From contig NZ_BOOC01000005.1 of the NCBI RefSeq assembly GCF_016863035.1, forward strand, positions 310,001 through 374,000: 64,000 nt of DNA, read 5' to 3'. A program made the translations under genes and the position numbers. Under the pieces are notes generated by a model. The model ran no database searches and was not told where the DNA came from. It worked only from the letters and a program-made list of their open reading frames with translations. This stretch comes from Microbispora corallina. Its GTDB lineage: Bacteria > Actinomycetota > Actinomycetes > Streptosporangiales > Streptosporangiaceae. How positions within the stretch are numbered: the stretch's first letter is position 1; every line of letters starts with the position of its first letter. Shown here piece after piece: positions 30,337 through 38,057 of the stretch.

Positions 30337-31002
30337 TCACGAGTACGACCTCCTGTTGTCCGGCGCGGGGACCTCGGCGCCGCGGTACTCGACCGGGATG
30401 CCGCCGAGGGGGTAGTCCTTGCGCTGGGGGTGCCCCTCCCAGTCGTCGGGCATCTCGATCCGGGTCAGCGCCGGGTGCCCGTCGAAGACGATTCCGAAGA
30501 AGTCGTACGTCTCGCGCTCATGCCAGTCGTGCGTCGGGTAGACCGAGACTGTGGAGGGAACGTGCGGATCGGCGTCGGGGCAGGCGGCCTCGACGCGCAC
30601 CCTGCGGTTGTGCGTGATCGAGCACAGGTGGTAGACCGCGTGCAGCTCCGAGCCGGTCTCGTCCGGGTAGTGGACGCCCGAGACGCCGAGCGACAGCTCG
30701 AACCGCAGCGCCGGGTCGTCCCGCAGGTGGCGCAGCACCTCGGCGAGACGCTCACGCGACACGTGGAACGTCACCTCGCCGCGGTCCACCACGACCCGCT
30801 CGATCGCGTCGCCCACGGCCGGCTCCAGCGCGTCCGCCACCTCGTCGAAGTACGACCCGTACGGCCGGACGCTCGACGGCTTGGGAGGACGGCGCACGAC
30901 CAGGCGTCCGTAGCCGGAGGTGTCCCCGGTGTCCTTGACGCCGAACATGCCCCTGCGGGCGACCGGCTCCTCCGGCAGCCCGGGCAGATTCTCCGTGCTC
31001 AC
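30337..31002 (-). CDS. nuoC: NADH-quinone oxidoreductase subunit C
   Basis: 30-kDa-type peripheral subunit, 221 residues from GTG 31002, which overlaps the nuoB stop as GTGA. The signature [19 protein letters not shown] and the C-terminal [17 protein letters not shown] are present. The first 40 residues are an extension rich in Pro and Gly that is common in actinobacterial NuoC. No fusion with NuoD as seen in enterobacteria. Confidence 0.96.
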   Translation of the reverse strand: MSTENLPGLPEEPVARRGMFGVKDTGDTSGYGRLVVRRPPKPSSVRPYGSYFDEVADALEPAVGDAIERVVVDRGEVTFHVSRERLAEVLRHLRDDPALRFELSLGVSGVHYPDETGSELHAVYHLCSITHNRRVRVEAACPDADPHVPSTVSVYPTHDWHERETYDFFGIVFDGHPALTRIEMPDDWEGHPQRKDYPLGGIPVEYRGAEVPAPDNRRSYS

Positions 31003-31550
31003 TTCCCGGCCCCCTGGTCGATCAGCGGCAGCGTGCGCAGCGCCTGGAGCTCGAGCTCCTCGATCTGCCGCTCGCGGTGCGCGCCGAACTTCATGTTCTG
31101 GATCTTGTCGTGCAGCTTCACGATGGCGTCGATCAGCATCTCCGGGCGCGGCGGGCAGCCGGGCAGGTAGATGTCGACGGGCACCACGTGGTCCACGCCC
31201 TGCACGATGGCGTAGTTGTTGAACATGCCGCCACTGGACGCGCAGACGCCCATCGCGATGACCCACTTGGGCTCGGCCATCTGGTCGTAGATCTGCCGCA
31301 GCACCGGCGCCATCTTCTGCGACAGCCGGCCGGCCACGATCATGAGGTCCGCCTGGCGGGGAGAGGCCGAGGCGCGCTCCATGCCGAACCGGGCGAGGTC
31401 GTGCTTGGGGCCGCCGGTCGCCATCAGCTCGATCGCGCAGCAGGCGAGACCGAAGGTCGCCGGCCAGACGGAGTTCTTCCGGGCCCAGCCCGCCACCTGC
31501 TCGACGGTGGTGAGGACGAACCCGCTCGGGAGTTTCTCTTCAAGACCCAT
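30999..31550 (-). CDS. nuoB: NADH-quinone oxidoreductase subunit B
   Basis: PSST-type subunit that carries cluster N2, the electron donor to quinone. 183 residues from ATG 31550, two bases after nuoA. The ligands are the tandem Cys of ACCAIELMA, the Cys in [14 protein letters not shown] and the Cys in LPGCPPRPE. Length and motif order are normal. Confidence 0.97.
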   Translation of the reverse strand: MGLEEKLPSGFVLTTVEQVAGWARKNSVWPATFGLACCAIELMATGGPKHDLARFGMERASASPRQADLMIVAGRLSQKMAPVLRQIYDQMAEPKWVIAMGVCASSGGMFNNYAIVQGVDHVVPVDIYLPGCPPRPEMLIDAIVKLHDKIQNMKFGAHRERQIEELELQALRTLPLIDQGAGK

Positions 31551-31552
31551 GG

Positions 31553-31912
31553 CTAATCCCAATCGAGGCCGCGACGGCGCCAGACGTAGGCGTACGCCAC
31601 GAGGACGGTGACGATGAACAGCACCATCTCGACCAGCCCGAACACGCCGAGTTTGTCGAAGGCCACCGCCCACGGATAGAGGAAGATGATCTCGATGTCG
31701 AACACGATGAACAGCATCGCGGTGATCATGTACTTCAGCGGGAAGCGGCCGCCGCCGACCGGCTGCGGAGTCGGCTCGATGCCGCACTCGTAGGCGTCCA
31801 GCTTGGCGCGGTTCCAGCGCTTCGGCCCGGTGAAGGGCGCGATGCCCACGGAGAACACGGCGAACCCCGCCGCGAGGACCGCGAGCACCAGAATCGGCAC
31901 ATACAGCTCCAT
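31553..31912 (-). CDS. nuoA: NADH-quinone oxidoreductase subunit A
   Basis: First complex I gene, 119 residues with three transmembrane segments from ATG 31912. The quinone-chamber loop with the family signature is seen as [19 protein letters not shown] followed by [19 protein letters not shown] 100-bp gap separates it from the upstream reductase gene; I see no Rex site in that gap, so the promoter for nuo is probably shared with the reductase. Confidence 0.96.
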   Translation of the reverse strand: MELYVPILVLAVLAAGFAVFSVGIAPFTGPKRWNRAKLDAYECGIEPTPQPVGGGRFPLKYMITAMLFIVFDIEIIFLYPWAVAFDKLGVFGLVEMVLFIVTVLVAYAYVWRRRGLDWD

Positions 31913-32012
31913 GGCTACATGTCCTCGCTTACTCGGTGAAATTGGTCGATCACGAGAGCGCCGGGCTGATCGGCCGTCTCGTCGACCGGCGGCAGTGTGC
32001 GGTACATCTCGG

Positions 32013-33287
32013 TCATGAAGGCGGAGCCACCTTGGACAGGGCGTTGATTATGCGGTCCGAGGCATCGCCTCGCCGGTCTGTGAGATTAGCGAGAAGTTTC
32101 AGGGCGAATCTCATCAGGGTGGGGTGGGGCAGCCCGTGCCGCGTGGCGAACTTCATCACCCCGGGCCTCCCGATCGCCTCCACGAAGAGCCGCCCGAGGG
32201 TGAAGTAACCGCCGTAGGCGTCTTTCAGAATACGCGGGTACGCGAGTAACACCCGCTCACGCTGGGCGGGGGTGGGCCGCGACAGGGCCTGCACGGCGAC
32301 CTCGGCGGCGATGCGGCCGGTCTCCATGGCGTACGCGATGCCCTCGCCGTTGAACGGGTTGATCGAGCCGCCCGCGTCGCCGACGAGCATGACCCCGCGG
32401 GTGTAGTGCGGCTGCCGGTTGAACCCCATCGGCAGCGCGGCGCCCCTGATCGGGCCCGTCATGTTCTCGTCGGTGAAGCCCCACTCGGCGGGCATGTTCT
32501 TGACCCAGCGCCTGAGCAGGTCGCGGTAGTCGATGTTCTTGAACGCGTCGCTGGTGTTCAGCAGGCCGAGGCCGACGTTGGAGGTGCCGTCGCCGACGCC
32601 GAAGATCCAGCCGTAGCCGGGCAGCAGCCGGTCCTCGTCCCACAGCTCGAGCCACGACTCCAGGTAGTCGTCGTCGTGCCGCGGGCTGGTGTAGTAGGTC
32701 CGCACGGCGACGCCCATCGGGCGGTCCTCGCGCTTGTGCAGCCCCAACGCGATGGACAGGCGCGTGGAGTTACCGTCGGCCGCGATCACCAGGCGCGCCC
32801 GGTAGGCGACCTCCTCGCCGTCCGCCTTGGCGGTGACGCCGACGACGTGGCCGCTGCGCTCGTCGAGCAGGGGGCCCGTGACGTTCACGCCCTCCCGGAG
32901 GCGGACGCCGCCGCGCTCCTCCGCGTGCCGGGCGAGGATCTGGTCGAAGTCGGCGCGGGTGCGGACGAGCCCGAAGTCGGGGTAGCTGTGCAGCTCCGGC
33001 CAGTCGAGCTCCAGGCGGAGGCCGCCGCCGACGACCCGCAGCCCCTTGTTGCGGATCCAGCCGGGCGCGTCGATGTCGACGCCCATCGCGACGAGCTCCT
33101 TGACGGCCCGCGGCGTGAGACCGTCGCCGCACACCTTCTCCCGCGGGAAGCGCGTCTTCTCCAGGAGCAGCACGTCGAGGCCGGACCGGGCGAGGTAGAA
33201 GGCGGCCGTCGACCCCGCGGGGCCCGCGCCGACGACGATGACGTCGGCGTCCACCGCTGTCCGCGCTACGCGGGGTTGCTCGCTCAC
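32013..33287 (-). CDS. Geranylgeranyl reductase-family FAD-dependent oxidoreductase (likely menaquinone tail reductase)
   Basis: Flavoprotein that hydrogenates polyprenyl chains; the mycobacterial relative MenJ saturates one menaquinone tail bond. 424 residues from GTG 33287. The FAD Rossmann motif VIVVGAGPAGSTAAFYLARS is near residue 15, a second FAD segment is GVMLVGDAGGSINPFNGEGI, and KVCGDGLTPRAVKEL follows the dinucleotide fold. Position between menG and nuoA, together with a polyprenyl synthase at the far end of nuo, supports a role in menaquinone. A Rex-type operator lies 58 bp upstream of its start. Confidence 0.9.
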   Translation of the reverse strand: MSEQPRVARTAVDADVIVVGAGPAGSTAAFYLARSGLDVLLLEKTRFPREKVCGDGLTPRAVKELVAMGVDIDAPGWIRNKGLRVVGGGLRLELDWPELHSYPDFGLVRTRADFDQILARHAEERGGVRLREGVNVTGPLLDERSGHVVGVTAKADGEEVAYRARLVIAADGNSTRLSIALGLHKREDRPMGVAVRTYYTSPRHDDDYLESWLELWDEDRLLPGYGWIFGVGDGTSNVGLGLLNTSDAFKNIDYRDLLRRWVKNMPAEWGFTDENMTGPIRGAALPMGFNRQPHYTRGVMLVGDAGGSINPFNGEGIAYAMETGRIAAEVAVQALSRPTPAQRERVLLAYPRILKDAYGGYFTLGRLFVEAIGRPGVMKFATRHGLPHPTLMRFALKLLANLTDRRGDASDRIINALSKVAPPS

Positions 33288-33344
33288 GGGGGACCTGTCC
33301 TGTCCAACAAGGAAGGCCTCGAATGGTTTGGGACCTTCGTGCCT

Positions 33345-33362
33345 TTGTGAACCACTTCACAA
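33345..33362. promoter_or_regulatory. Rex operator (ROP) upstream of the reductase-nuo operon
   Basis: TTGTGAACCACTTCACAA is an 18-bp inverted repeat with perfect TTGTGAA/TTCACAA arms. Streptomyces Rex binds TGTGAAC-N3-TTCACA-like sites, and this fits. It lies in the 129-bp gap between the menG stop and the start of the geranylgeranyl reductase, and rex is in this window at 51818. The likely effect is repression at low NADH, relieved when NADH rises. Confidence 0.85.
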
Positions 33363-33416
33363 ACTGTCGCGCCGCAGTCTAACCCCTATCCGCCGCACAG
33401 CGTCAGAGGGGTGCGG

Positions 33417-34154
33417 TTAACCACGGACGGCATCGGGCTTCACGGCCCGATGCAGGGCGACGACGCCGAGGGTGAGATTGCGCCAGGCCACCTTCTCCCA
33501 GCCCGACCGCTGAATCGTCCGGGCGAGGGCCGGCTGGTCCGGCCAGGCGCGGATCGACTCGGCCAGATACTCGTACGAGTCCGGGTTGGAGCTGACCATC
33601 CGGGCGACCGGCGGCAGCAGTTTCATCAGGTATTGCGAATAGACGACGTCGAACGAGCGCGGCGTTGGCCGGGAGAACTCGCAGATCACCAGCCGGCCAC
33701 CCGGCCGCGTCACACGGAGCATCTCGCGCAGCGCCTGCTCCGTGTCGGCCACGTTGCGCAGCCCGAAGGAGATGGTGACCGCGTCGAAGGTGTCGTCGCG
33801 GAACGGCAGGCGCAGCGCGTCGCCGGCGACGAACGTCACACCCCGCACGCCGCCGCCGTACAGGCCGGAGCCGCCGCGCCGCTCGACGCCGGTGCGCAGC
33901 ATGCCGAGCGAGAAGTCGCAGGCGACGGCGCGCGCGCCGAGCATCGTGAAGGCGTCCGTCGAGGTGCCGGTGCCGGCGGCGAGGTCGAGGACCAGCTCGC
34001 CCGGGCCGGCGTCGATCGCCTCGGCTGTGGCCTTGCGCCACAGCCGGTCCTGCCCGAGCGACAGGACGTCGTTGACCAGGTCGTAGCGCCGGGCCGTGCG
34101 ATCGAACATCGCGGCGACCTCGTGCGGCTGCTTGTCCAGCGATGCGCGCGTCAT
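33417..34154 (-). CDS. menG: Demethylmenaquinone methyltransferase MenG/UbiE
   Basis: SAM-dependent C-methylation of the demethylmenaquinone ring, the last ring step. 245 residues from ATG 34154. The SAM motif [24 protein letters not shown] for motif II and the family signatures [19 protein letters not shown] and [20 protein letters not shown] are present. It precedes the reductase and complex I genes on the same strand; the Rex site lies after it, so it probably has its own promoter in the 348-bp gap upstream. Confidence 0.96.
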   Translation of the reverse strand: MTRASLDKQPHEVAAMFDRTARRYDLVNDVLSLGQDRLWRKATAEAIDAGPGELVLDLAAGTGTSTDAFTMLGARAVACDFSLGMLRTGVERRGGSGLYGGGVRGVTFVAGDALRLPFRDDTFDAVTISFGLRNVADTEQALREMLRVTRPGGRLVICEFSRPTPRSFDVVYSQYLMKLLPPVARMVSSNPDSYEYLAESIRAWPDQPALARTIQRSGWEKVAWRNLTLGVVALHRAVKPDAVRG

Positions 34155-34502
34155 GCACGCAAGCCTAGGCGGCGGCGGGGCCGGTGCCCCACCACCGTGC
34201 CCCGATGAGCGCAACGTAGTTCAGCGATTACGCCGAGTCTGCTAGAACTTGGGGAATGCTCGCAAGAACACACAGGTCACACCCGTCACCCGCCGGGGGG
34301 CGCCATCGCCGCCCGGGCTCCGGCGCCGCCCGCGGACCGGGCTCCCACCGAGGCGCGGCCGGCGCGCGGCACGCGTCCAGTGGGGAGAAAGGGGAAACGG
34401 GGTAAAGCCGTTCCTGACAGTTAACAGGGGGCTTTTGGTGGGAACCGACACGCCTGAGGCCGGGCATGAGTACCATGCCCGGGTCGGCATGTTCGCGACG
34501 AC
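34155..34502. other. 348-bp intergenic region, no gene recognised, with a perfect hairpin
   Basis: This gap separates menG from a DUF4229 gene, both on the minus strand. It is not coding by any family I know. A 9-bp perfect stem (CCGGGCATG, loop AGTAC, CATGCCCGG) lies at 34460-34482, 43 bp before it reaches the start of the gap on the menG-upstream side, i.e. just after the DUF4229 stop when read on the minus strand, so it may terminate that transcript. An open frame at 34249-34506 has odd composition and no homology. I could not match the region to a known riboswitch or small RNA. Confidence 0.4.
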
Positions 34503-34712
34503 CTAGTCTCTCCCCGCTCCCCCGCGATTCCTGGCGATGCGCGCGCTCACCGCGTCCCGCTGTTTGGACAGCAGCACGTAGCTGGCCACGCCGCTGACCA
34601 GGAACGCGATCACGAGCAGAGGGAACGTGCGCAGGCCGACGAGATAGAGGACGCCGAGGGCGACGGCGAACAGGCCCAGACGCGAAAGCGTGTAAACGAC
34701 TACCGGGTGCAC
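34503..34712 (-). CDS. DUF4229 membrane protein
   Basis: Small protein of 69 residues with two hydrophobic helices (LSRLGLFAVALGVLYLVG and FPLLVIAFLVSGVASYVLL) and a basic tail (SKQRDAVSARIARNRGG). This pattern is that of DUF4229, an actinobacterial family of unknown function often encoded near menaquinone genes. GTG 34712 is the start. No further role can be read from it. Confidence 0.8.
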   Translation of the reverse strand: MHPVVVYTLSRLGLFAVALGVLYLVGLRTFPLLVIAFLVSGVASYVLLSKQRDAVSARIARNRGGAGRD

Positions 34713-34971
34713 AGCGTCGAGGCTACGTCACTCTCCCGAGACGTTGGTCTCTCTTCGCATCTGCGGTGGGCACTGCTAGTGTTCACAACAAGGCGCTTTT
34801 GTAAAGAAACACCCATGAGCGCCCCAAAGAGGCTCTATCATATAACAATCGGGCACTGAGCCGGTAACAACCCGTGATCTTCTGCGAAAACCACGGATAA
34901 ATCAGGCTTCGCTCGGCACACTGGTTACCTGTCCGCCCGCTGCAGGACGCGGGACGCGAGGGGGAGAGATT

Positions 34972-35193
34972 GTGGAGAGTAGCAGCGAGCGACTGCTGAC
35001 CCCAGGAGAGGTTGCCGCCCTCTTCAGGGTCGACCCGAAGACCGTGACACGCTGGGCCGCGGCTGGGCGAATCAGCAGCATCCGTACCCCCGGAGGGCAC
35101 AGGCGGTTCCGCGAATCGGAAGTGCACGCCCTCCTTCGCGGAGAGGACGTACTGACGGCCGACCGGCCGAACGGCGACTCACCGCGAGTCTGA
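34972..35193 (+). CDS. bldC: BldC-type MerR-like developmental regulator
   Basis: 73-residue DNA-binding protein with only a winged-helix domain: LLTPGEVAALFRVDPKTVTRW, then TPGGHRRFRESEVHALLRG. The match to Streptomyces BldC is close and ungapped across the whole HTH. BldC polymerises along direct repeats and delays entry into development. GTG 34972 follows GAGGGGGAGAG. The 259 bp upstream is AT-richer than its surroundings and probably holds the promoter; a 14-codon frame there at 34815 has no support as a gene. Confidence 0.93.
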   Translation: MESSSERLLTPGEVAALFRVDPKTVTRWAAAGRISSIRTPGGHRRFRESEVHALLRGEDVLTADRPNGDSPRV

Positions 35194-35355
35194 CGCACGT
35201 ACCAGCACCGGGTGATCCTGCGCGCTACCCGGACGCCGCAGGGTCACCGGAGTCAGCCTCCCGCGCCGCCCCTCGAACCCGGCCTCCCGGCTCGTCCTGC
35301 ACCCCTGCCGGCCAGGCCCCGCCCTTCCCCGCGCCCGCGGGCCGAGTGACGCCCC

Positions 35356-35601
35356 TCAGTCCTGCTCGGCCTTGAACGCGAGGAAGGCCCGTTCGAGCTC
35401 CTCGTCGCCCTCGCGCCATCGGCGGCGGCGCTCGGCCTCCTCCTCCTCGGTGATGGACTCGGCCAGCCAGGCGTCGTAGCCGGGGTCGCCGGGCGCCACC
35501 TCGACGTACGCGTTGCCGATCAGACGCCCGTCGCCGGTCGTGAGGGATTGCGGCACGCGCAACGTCCCGTCGCCGAGCCGGATCACGTACATCCGAATCA
35601 C
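35356..35601 (-). CDS. Small acidic protein downstream of a metalloprotease, unknown
   Basis: About 81 residues from GTG 35601 (or ATG 35592), rich in Glu and Arg in the C-terminal half (EEEEAERRRRWREGDEELER), which should form a charged helix. The first 35 residues form a compact-looking segment (YVIRLGDGTLRVPQSLTTGD). The start codon abuts the stop of the metalloprotease gene at 35602, so they are cotranscribed and probably work together, but I do not recognise the family. Confidence 0.7.
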   Translation of the reverse strand: MIRMYVIRLGDGTLRVPQSLTTGDGRLIGNAYVEVAPGDPGYDAWLAESITEEEEAERRRRWREGDEELERAFLAFKAEQD

Positions 35602-36585
35602 CTAGATCCCAAAGCGCCTGTTGAAGAACAACATCACGTTGAGCGCCGCGCGGGTGTCCCCGCCGAGCATGTCGACGAGGGCCGGACGCTGCCGGGACGC
35701 GATCGCGGCGAACGCGTCGGCGAAGAACTCCTTGCGCCCGAGGCCCCCCGGCTGCCGGTGGAACGACGAGGCGAACAGCGGCAGGCACTCCTCGTAGAGC
35801 GCGGCGAACTCGGGGGAGTCCGAGACCCACTCTCCCGGACCGGCGTCCACGTCGTCCAGCGCATGCCCGACTTCGTGCATCATGACGTCCGGCGTGGGCG
35901 ACGGCCGGTCTCCCACCACGATCTTGCGGTCGCCGTACGCGCCGGCGCAGACGTCCCAGGTGGCGCGGCCGGAGGGCAGCGGCGCGCCGCGCAGGTAGCC
36001 CATGTCGTCGAGGTCCGGCACGCCGCCGCGGCCCACGTAGATGCCCTCGAGTCCGATGGCGAGCGCGGTCTTGATGCGGTCGGGGAGCCGCGCCAGGCTG
36101 TCCACGGCCCGTACGGCGTCCGCGGGGGGCGGGCCCTCCATGGCGTCCCACTGGCGGTACAGGATGCGCTCCAGCGGCCCGCAGTGCCGCCTGCCGTCCC
36201 TGAGGTCGGGGGCGTCGGGGGCGTGCGGCGCGGCCCGCAGCGGCAGGTCGTCGAGCTCGAAGTCGCGCCAGGTGTACTGGGGGCGGTCGTCCACCACGGG
36301 GGCGGTCACGGCGACCCGCTCGGCCGGGGGCCGCTCCCACTCTCCCGGCCATTCCCGCGGCCGTTCCACCGGCCGCTCGACGGGCCGTCGCTGGCGGAAC
36401 CAGTCCGTGGGGGCGTCGGGGGCGCGCTCGGCCGGACGCTCGGGGGCCCGCTCGGCGGGACGGTCGGGAGCCCGATCGGCGGAGTGCTCCGGCGCGTCGG
36501 CCCGGCGGTGCGAGGACACGTACGGCCCGCGCTGCCACCACCGCGACCCCCGCCGGTGGCGGCCCCTGTCGCCCGGCTCCGCCAT
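35602..36585 (-). CDS. Putative zinc metalloprotease with proline/arginine-rich repeat linker
   Basis: A 327-residue protein. The C-terminal half has a zinc motif HEVGHALDD at about residue 237 and a downstream Glu in KEFFADAFAA at about 286, the arrangement of gluzincin proteases such as the anthrax-lethal-factor-related or Pro-Pro endopeptidase groups. The N-terminal 90 residues are low-complexity, with imperfect repeats of PERPAERAP and RPVERP type. I see no signal peptide, so where it acts is uncertain. A small acidic protein follows immediately. Activity and substrate are inferred from the motif only. Confidence 0.7.
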   Translation of the reverse strand: MAEPGDRGRHRRGSRWWQRGPYVSSHRRADAPEHSADRAPDRPAERAPERPAERAPDAPTDWFRQRRPVERPVERPREWPGEWERPPAERVAVTAPVVDDRPQYTWRDFELDDLPLRAAPHAPDAPDLRDGRRHCGPLERILYRQWDAMEGPPPADAVRAVDSLARLPDRIKTALAIGLEGIYVGRGGVPDLDDMGYLRGAPLPSGRATWDVCAGAYGDRKIVVGDRPSPTPDVMMHEVGHALDDVDAGPGEWVSDSPEFAALYEECLPLFASSFHRQPGGLGRKEFFADAFAAIASRQRPALVDMLGGDTRAALNVMLFFNRRFGI

Positions 36586-36736
36586 CGCACCTCACTCGCC
36601 ACGTGCCGTCACGCCCGCGCCGCCACCCGGGACGGCCCTCGCGCATGTACCGGTCCACCGTACGATGCGGATCTCGCGCCGTCACCCCGAATGCCGTCAC
36701 CCCGAATGAGGAGCACAAACACGATCACATGCAGAC

Positions 36737-37072
36737 ATGGCTTACCGTGTGGACATGCCTAGCGTGATTATCGGCCTGGCGCTGCTTGCCTTCTGGCTCT
36801 ACTGCCTGTTCGACGTGATCACGACCCCCGGGACCGAGGTGCGCGCCGTCCCCAAGGCGCTGTGGATCCTCATCGTGGTGCTCCTCCTCCCCTTCGGGGC
36901 CCTGATCTGGCTGCTCCTGGGGCGTCCCCAGCACGCCCGTGAGGCCGTGCACGGCCCGGCCGGCATGGCGGCGGGCGTACGGCGGCGGCCGCAGCACGAC
37001 GTGCCCCGTGGGCCCGACGACGACCCCGAGTTCCTCCGCCAGCTCGACCGCCGTCTCCGCGACGACGACTGA
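36737..37072 (+). CDS. PLDc_N-domain membrane protein
   Basis: Small membrane protein of about 111 residues (alternative start ATG 36755). Two hydrophobic helices in the first 60 residues (VIIGLALLAFWLYCLFDVI and ALWILIVVLLLPFGALIWLL) with the spacing and GALIWLLLGRP ending typical of the PLDc_N family. The C-terminal tail is charged. These are found widely in actinobacteria without a known function. Convergent with the cytochrome c maturation operon. Confidence 0.82.
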   Translation: MAYRVDMPSVIIGLALLAFWLYCLFDVITTPGTEVRAVPKALWILIVVLLLPFGALIWLLLGRPQHAREAVHGPAGMAAGVRRRPQHDVPRGPDDDPEFLRQLDRRLRDDD

Positions 37073-37092
37073 TCCCCCGGCTCCGGCGGGTC

Positions 37093-38055
37093 CTACTTCG
37101 GCACGTCGGCGTAGGAGTGGAGGCCGGAGATGAAGATGTTCACCCCGACGAGGTTGAACAGCAGGCAGCCGAAGGCGACCAGCGACACGACGATGGCGGC
37201 CGTGCCGCGCCAGCCCGCCGTGGCCCGCGCGTGCAGGTACGCCGCGTACACGATCCAGGTGACGAACGCCCAGACCTCCTTGGGGTCCCAGCCCCAGTAG
37301 CGGCCCCAGGCGCGGTCGGCCCACATGGCGCCCGCGATCACGGCGAACGTCCAGATGGGGAAGGAGATCACGATGGCCCGGTGGGTCACGCGCTCCAGCA
37401 CGTCGCGGGTCGGCAGCGCCGACGCCTGGCCGTCCTTGCGGATCAGGTAGAGGATCGCGCACACGCCGGCCAGGATGAACAGCCCGCTCGCGACGATCGC
37501 CGCGGTCACGTGGATGGCGATCCAGTACGAGTGCAGGGCCGGCATCACCGGGCCGGCCTGGACGTGCAGGAACAGCACGGCGAAGCCGAGCCCGAGCGCC
37601 GCCGTCACGGTGACGAACGCCCCCAGGAACCGGATCGGCTGACGAGTCAGCAGCACGAGGAACGCGCTCACGGCGGCGAAGCAGATCGCCACCACGAACT
37701 CGTACATGTTGCCCCACGGCCACCGGTCGACGGCGAGGCCGCGGGTGAGGATGCCGGCGAGGTTCCCCGCCCAGGCGATCCAGCTGAGGACGACGGCGAC
37801 CGTCCCGGCCCTGACGGCCCACGCGGCCGGCTCAGGCCCGGGACGGGCATCAGCGGCGGCCTCCTCGGGCAGGGACGCCGGTGCTCCTGCGCCGACCGCG
37901 ACCGGCCGGCGTCGCGCCGCGGCCGCGGCCGTGCGGACCCGGCCGAAGGCGAGCTCCAGCGCGAAGCAGATCATGGCGGCGAGATAGAGCAGGACGGTCG
38001 CCAGGATGAGCTGATCGCTCAGCGTGGCGAGTCCCTCGTTGACCTGGGCGGGCAT
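37093..38055 (-). CDS. ccsA: Cytochrome c biogenesis protein CcsA/ResC
   Basis: Haem-handling membrane partner of ResB in System II cytochrome c maturation. 320 residues from ATG 38055. The WWD-type haem motif is WGRYWGWDPKEVWAFVTW, and conserved His residues in the helices (for example AIHVTAAIV and RVTHRAIV) are the haem ligands in other members. It is two bases after resB, last in the operon. Confidence 0.95.
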   Translation of the reverse strand: MPAQVNEGLATLSDQLILATVLLYLAAMICFALELAFGRVRTAAAAARRRPVAVGAGAPASLPEEAAADARPGPEPAAWAVRAGTVAVVLSWIAWAGNLAGILTRGLAVDRWPWGNMYEFVVAICFAAVSAFLVLLTRQPIRFLGAFVTVTAALGLGFAVLFLHVQAGPVMPALHSYWIAIHVTAAIVASGLFILAGVCAILYLIRKDGQASALPTRDVLERVTHRAIVISFPIWTFAVIAGAMWADRAWGRYWGWDPKEVWAFVTWIVYAAYLHARATAGWRGTAAIVVSLVAFGCLLFNLVGVNIFISGLHSYADVPK

Positions 38056-38057
38056 GT

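Noticed and set aside
34815-34859. 14-codon open frame upstream of bldC as a possible leader peptide
   Set aside because: No ribosome site and no evident regulatory codons or attenuator hairpin.
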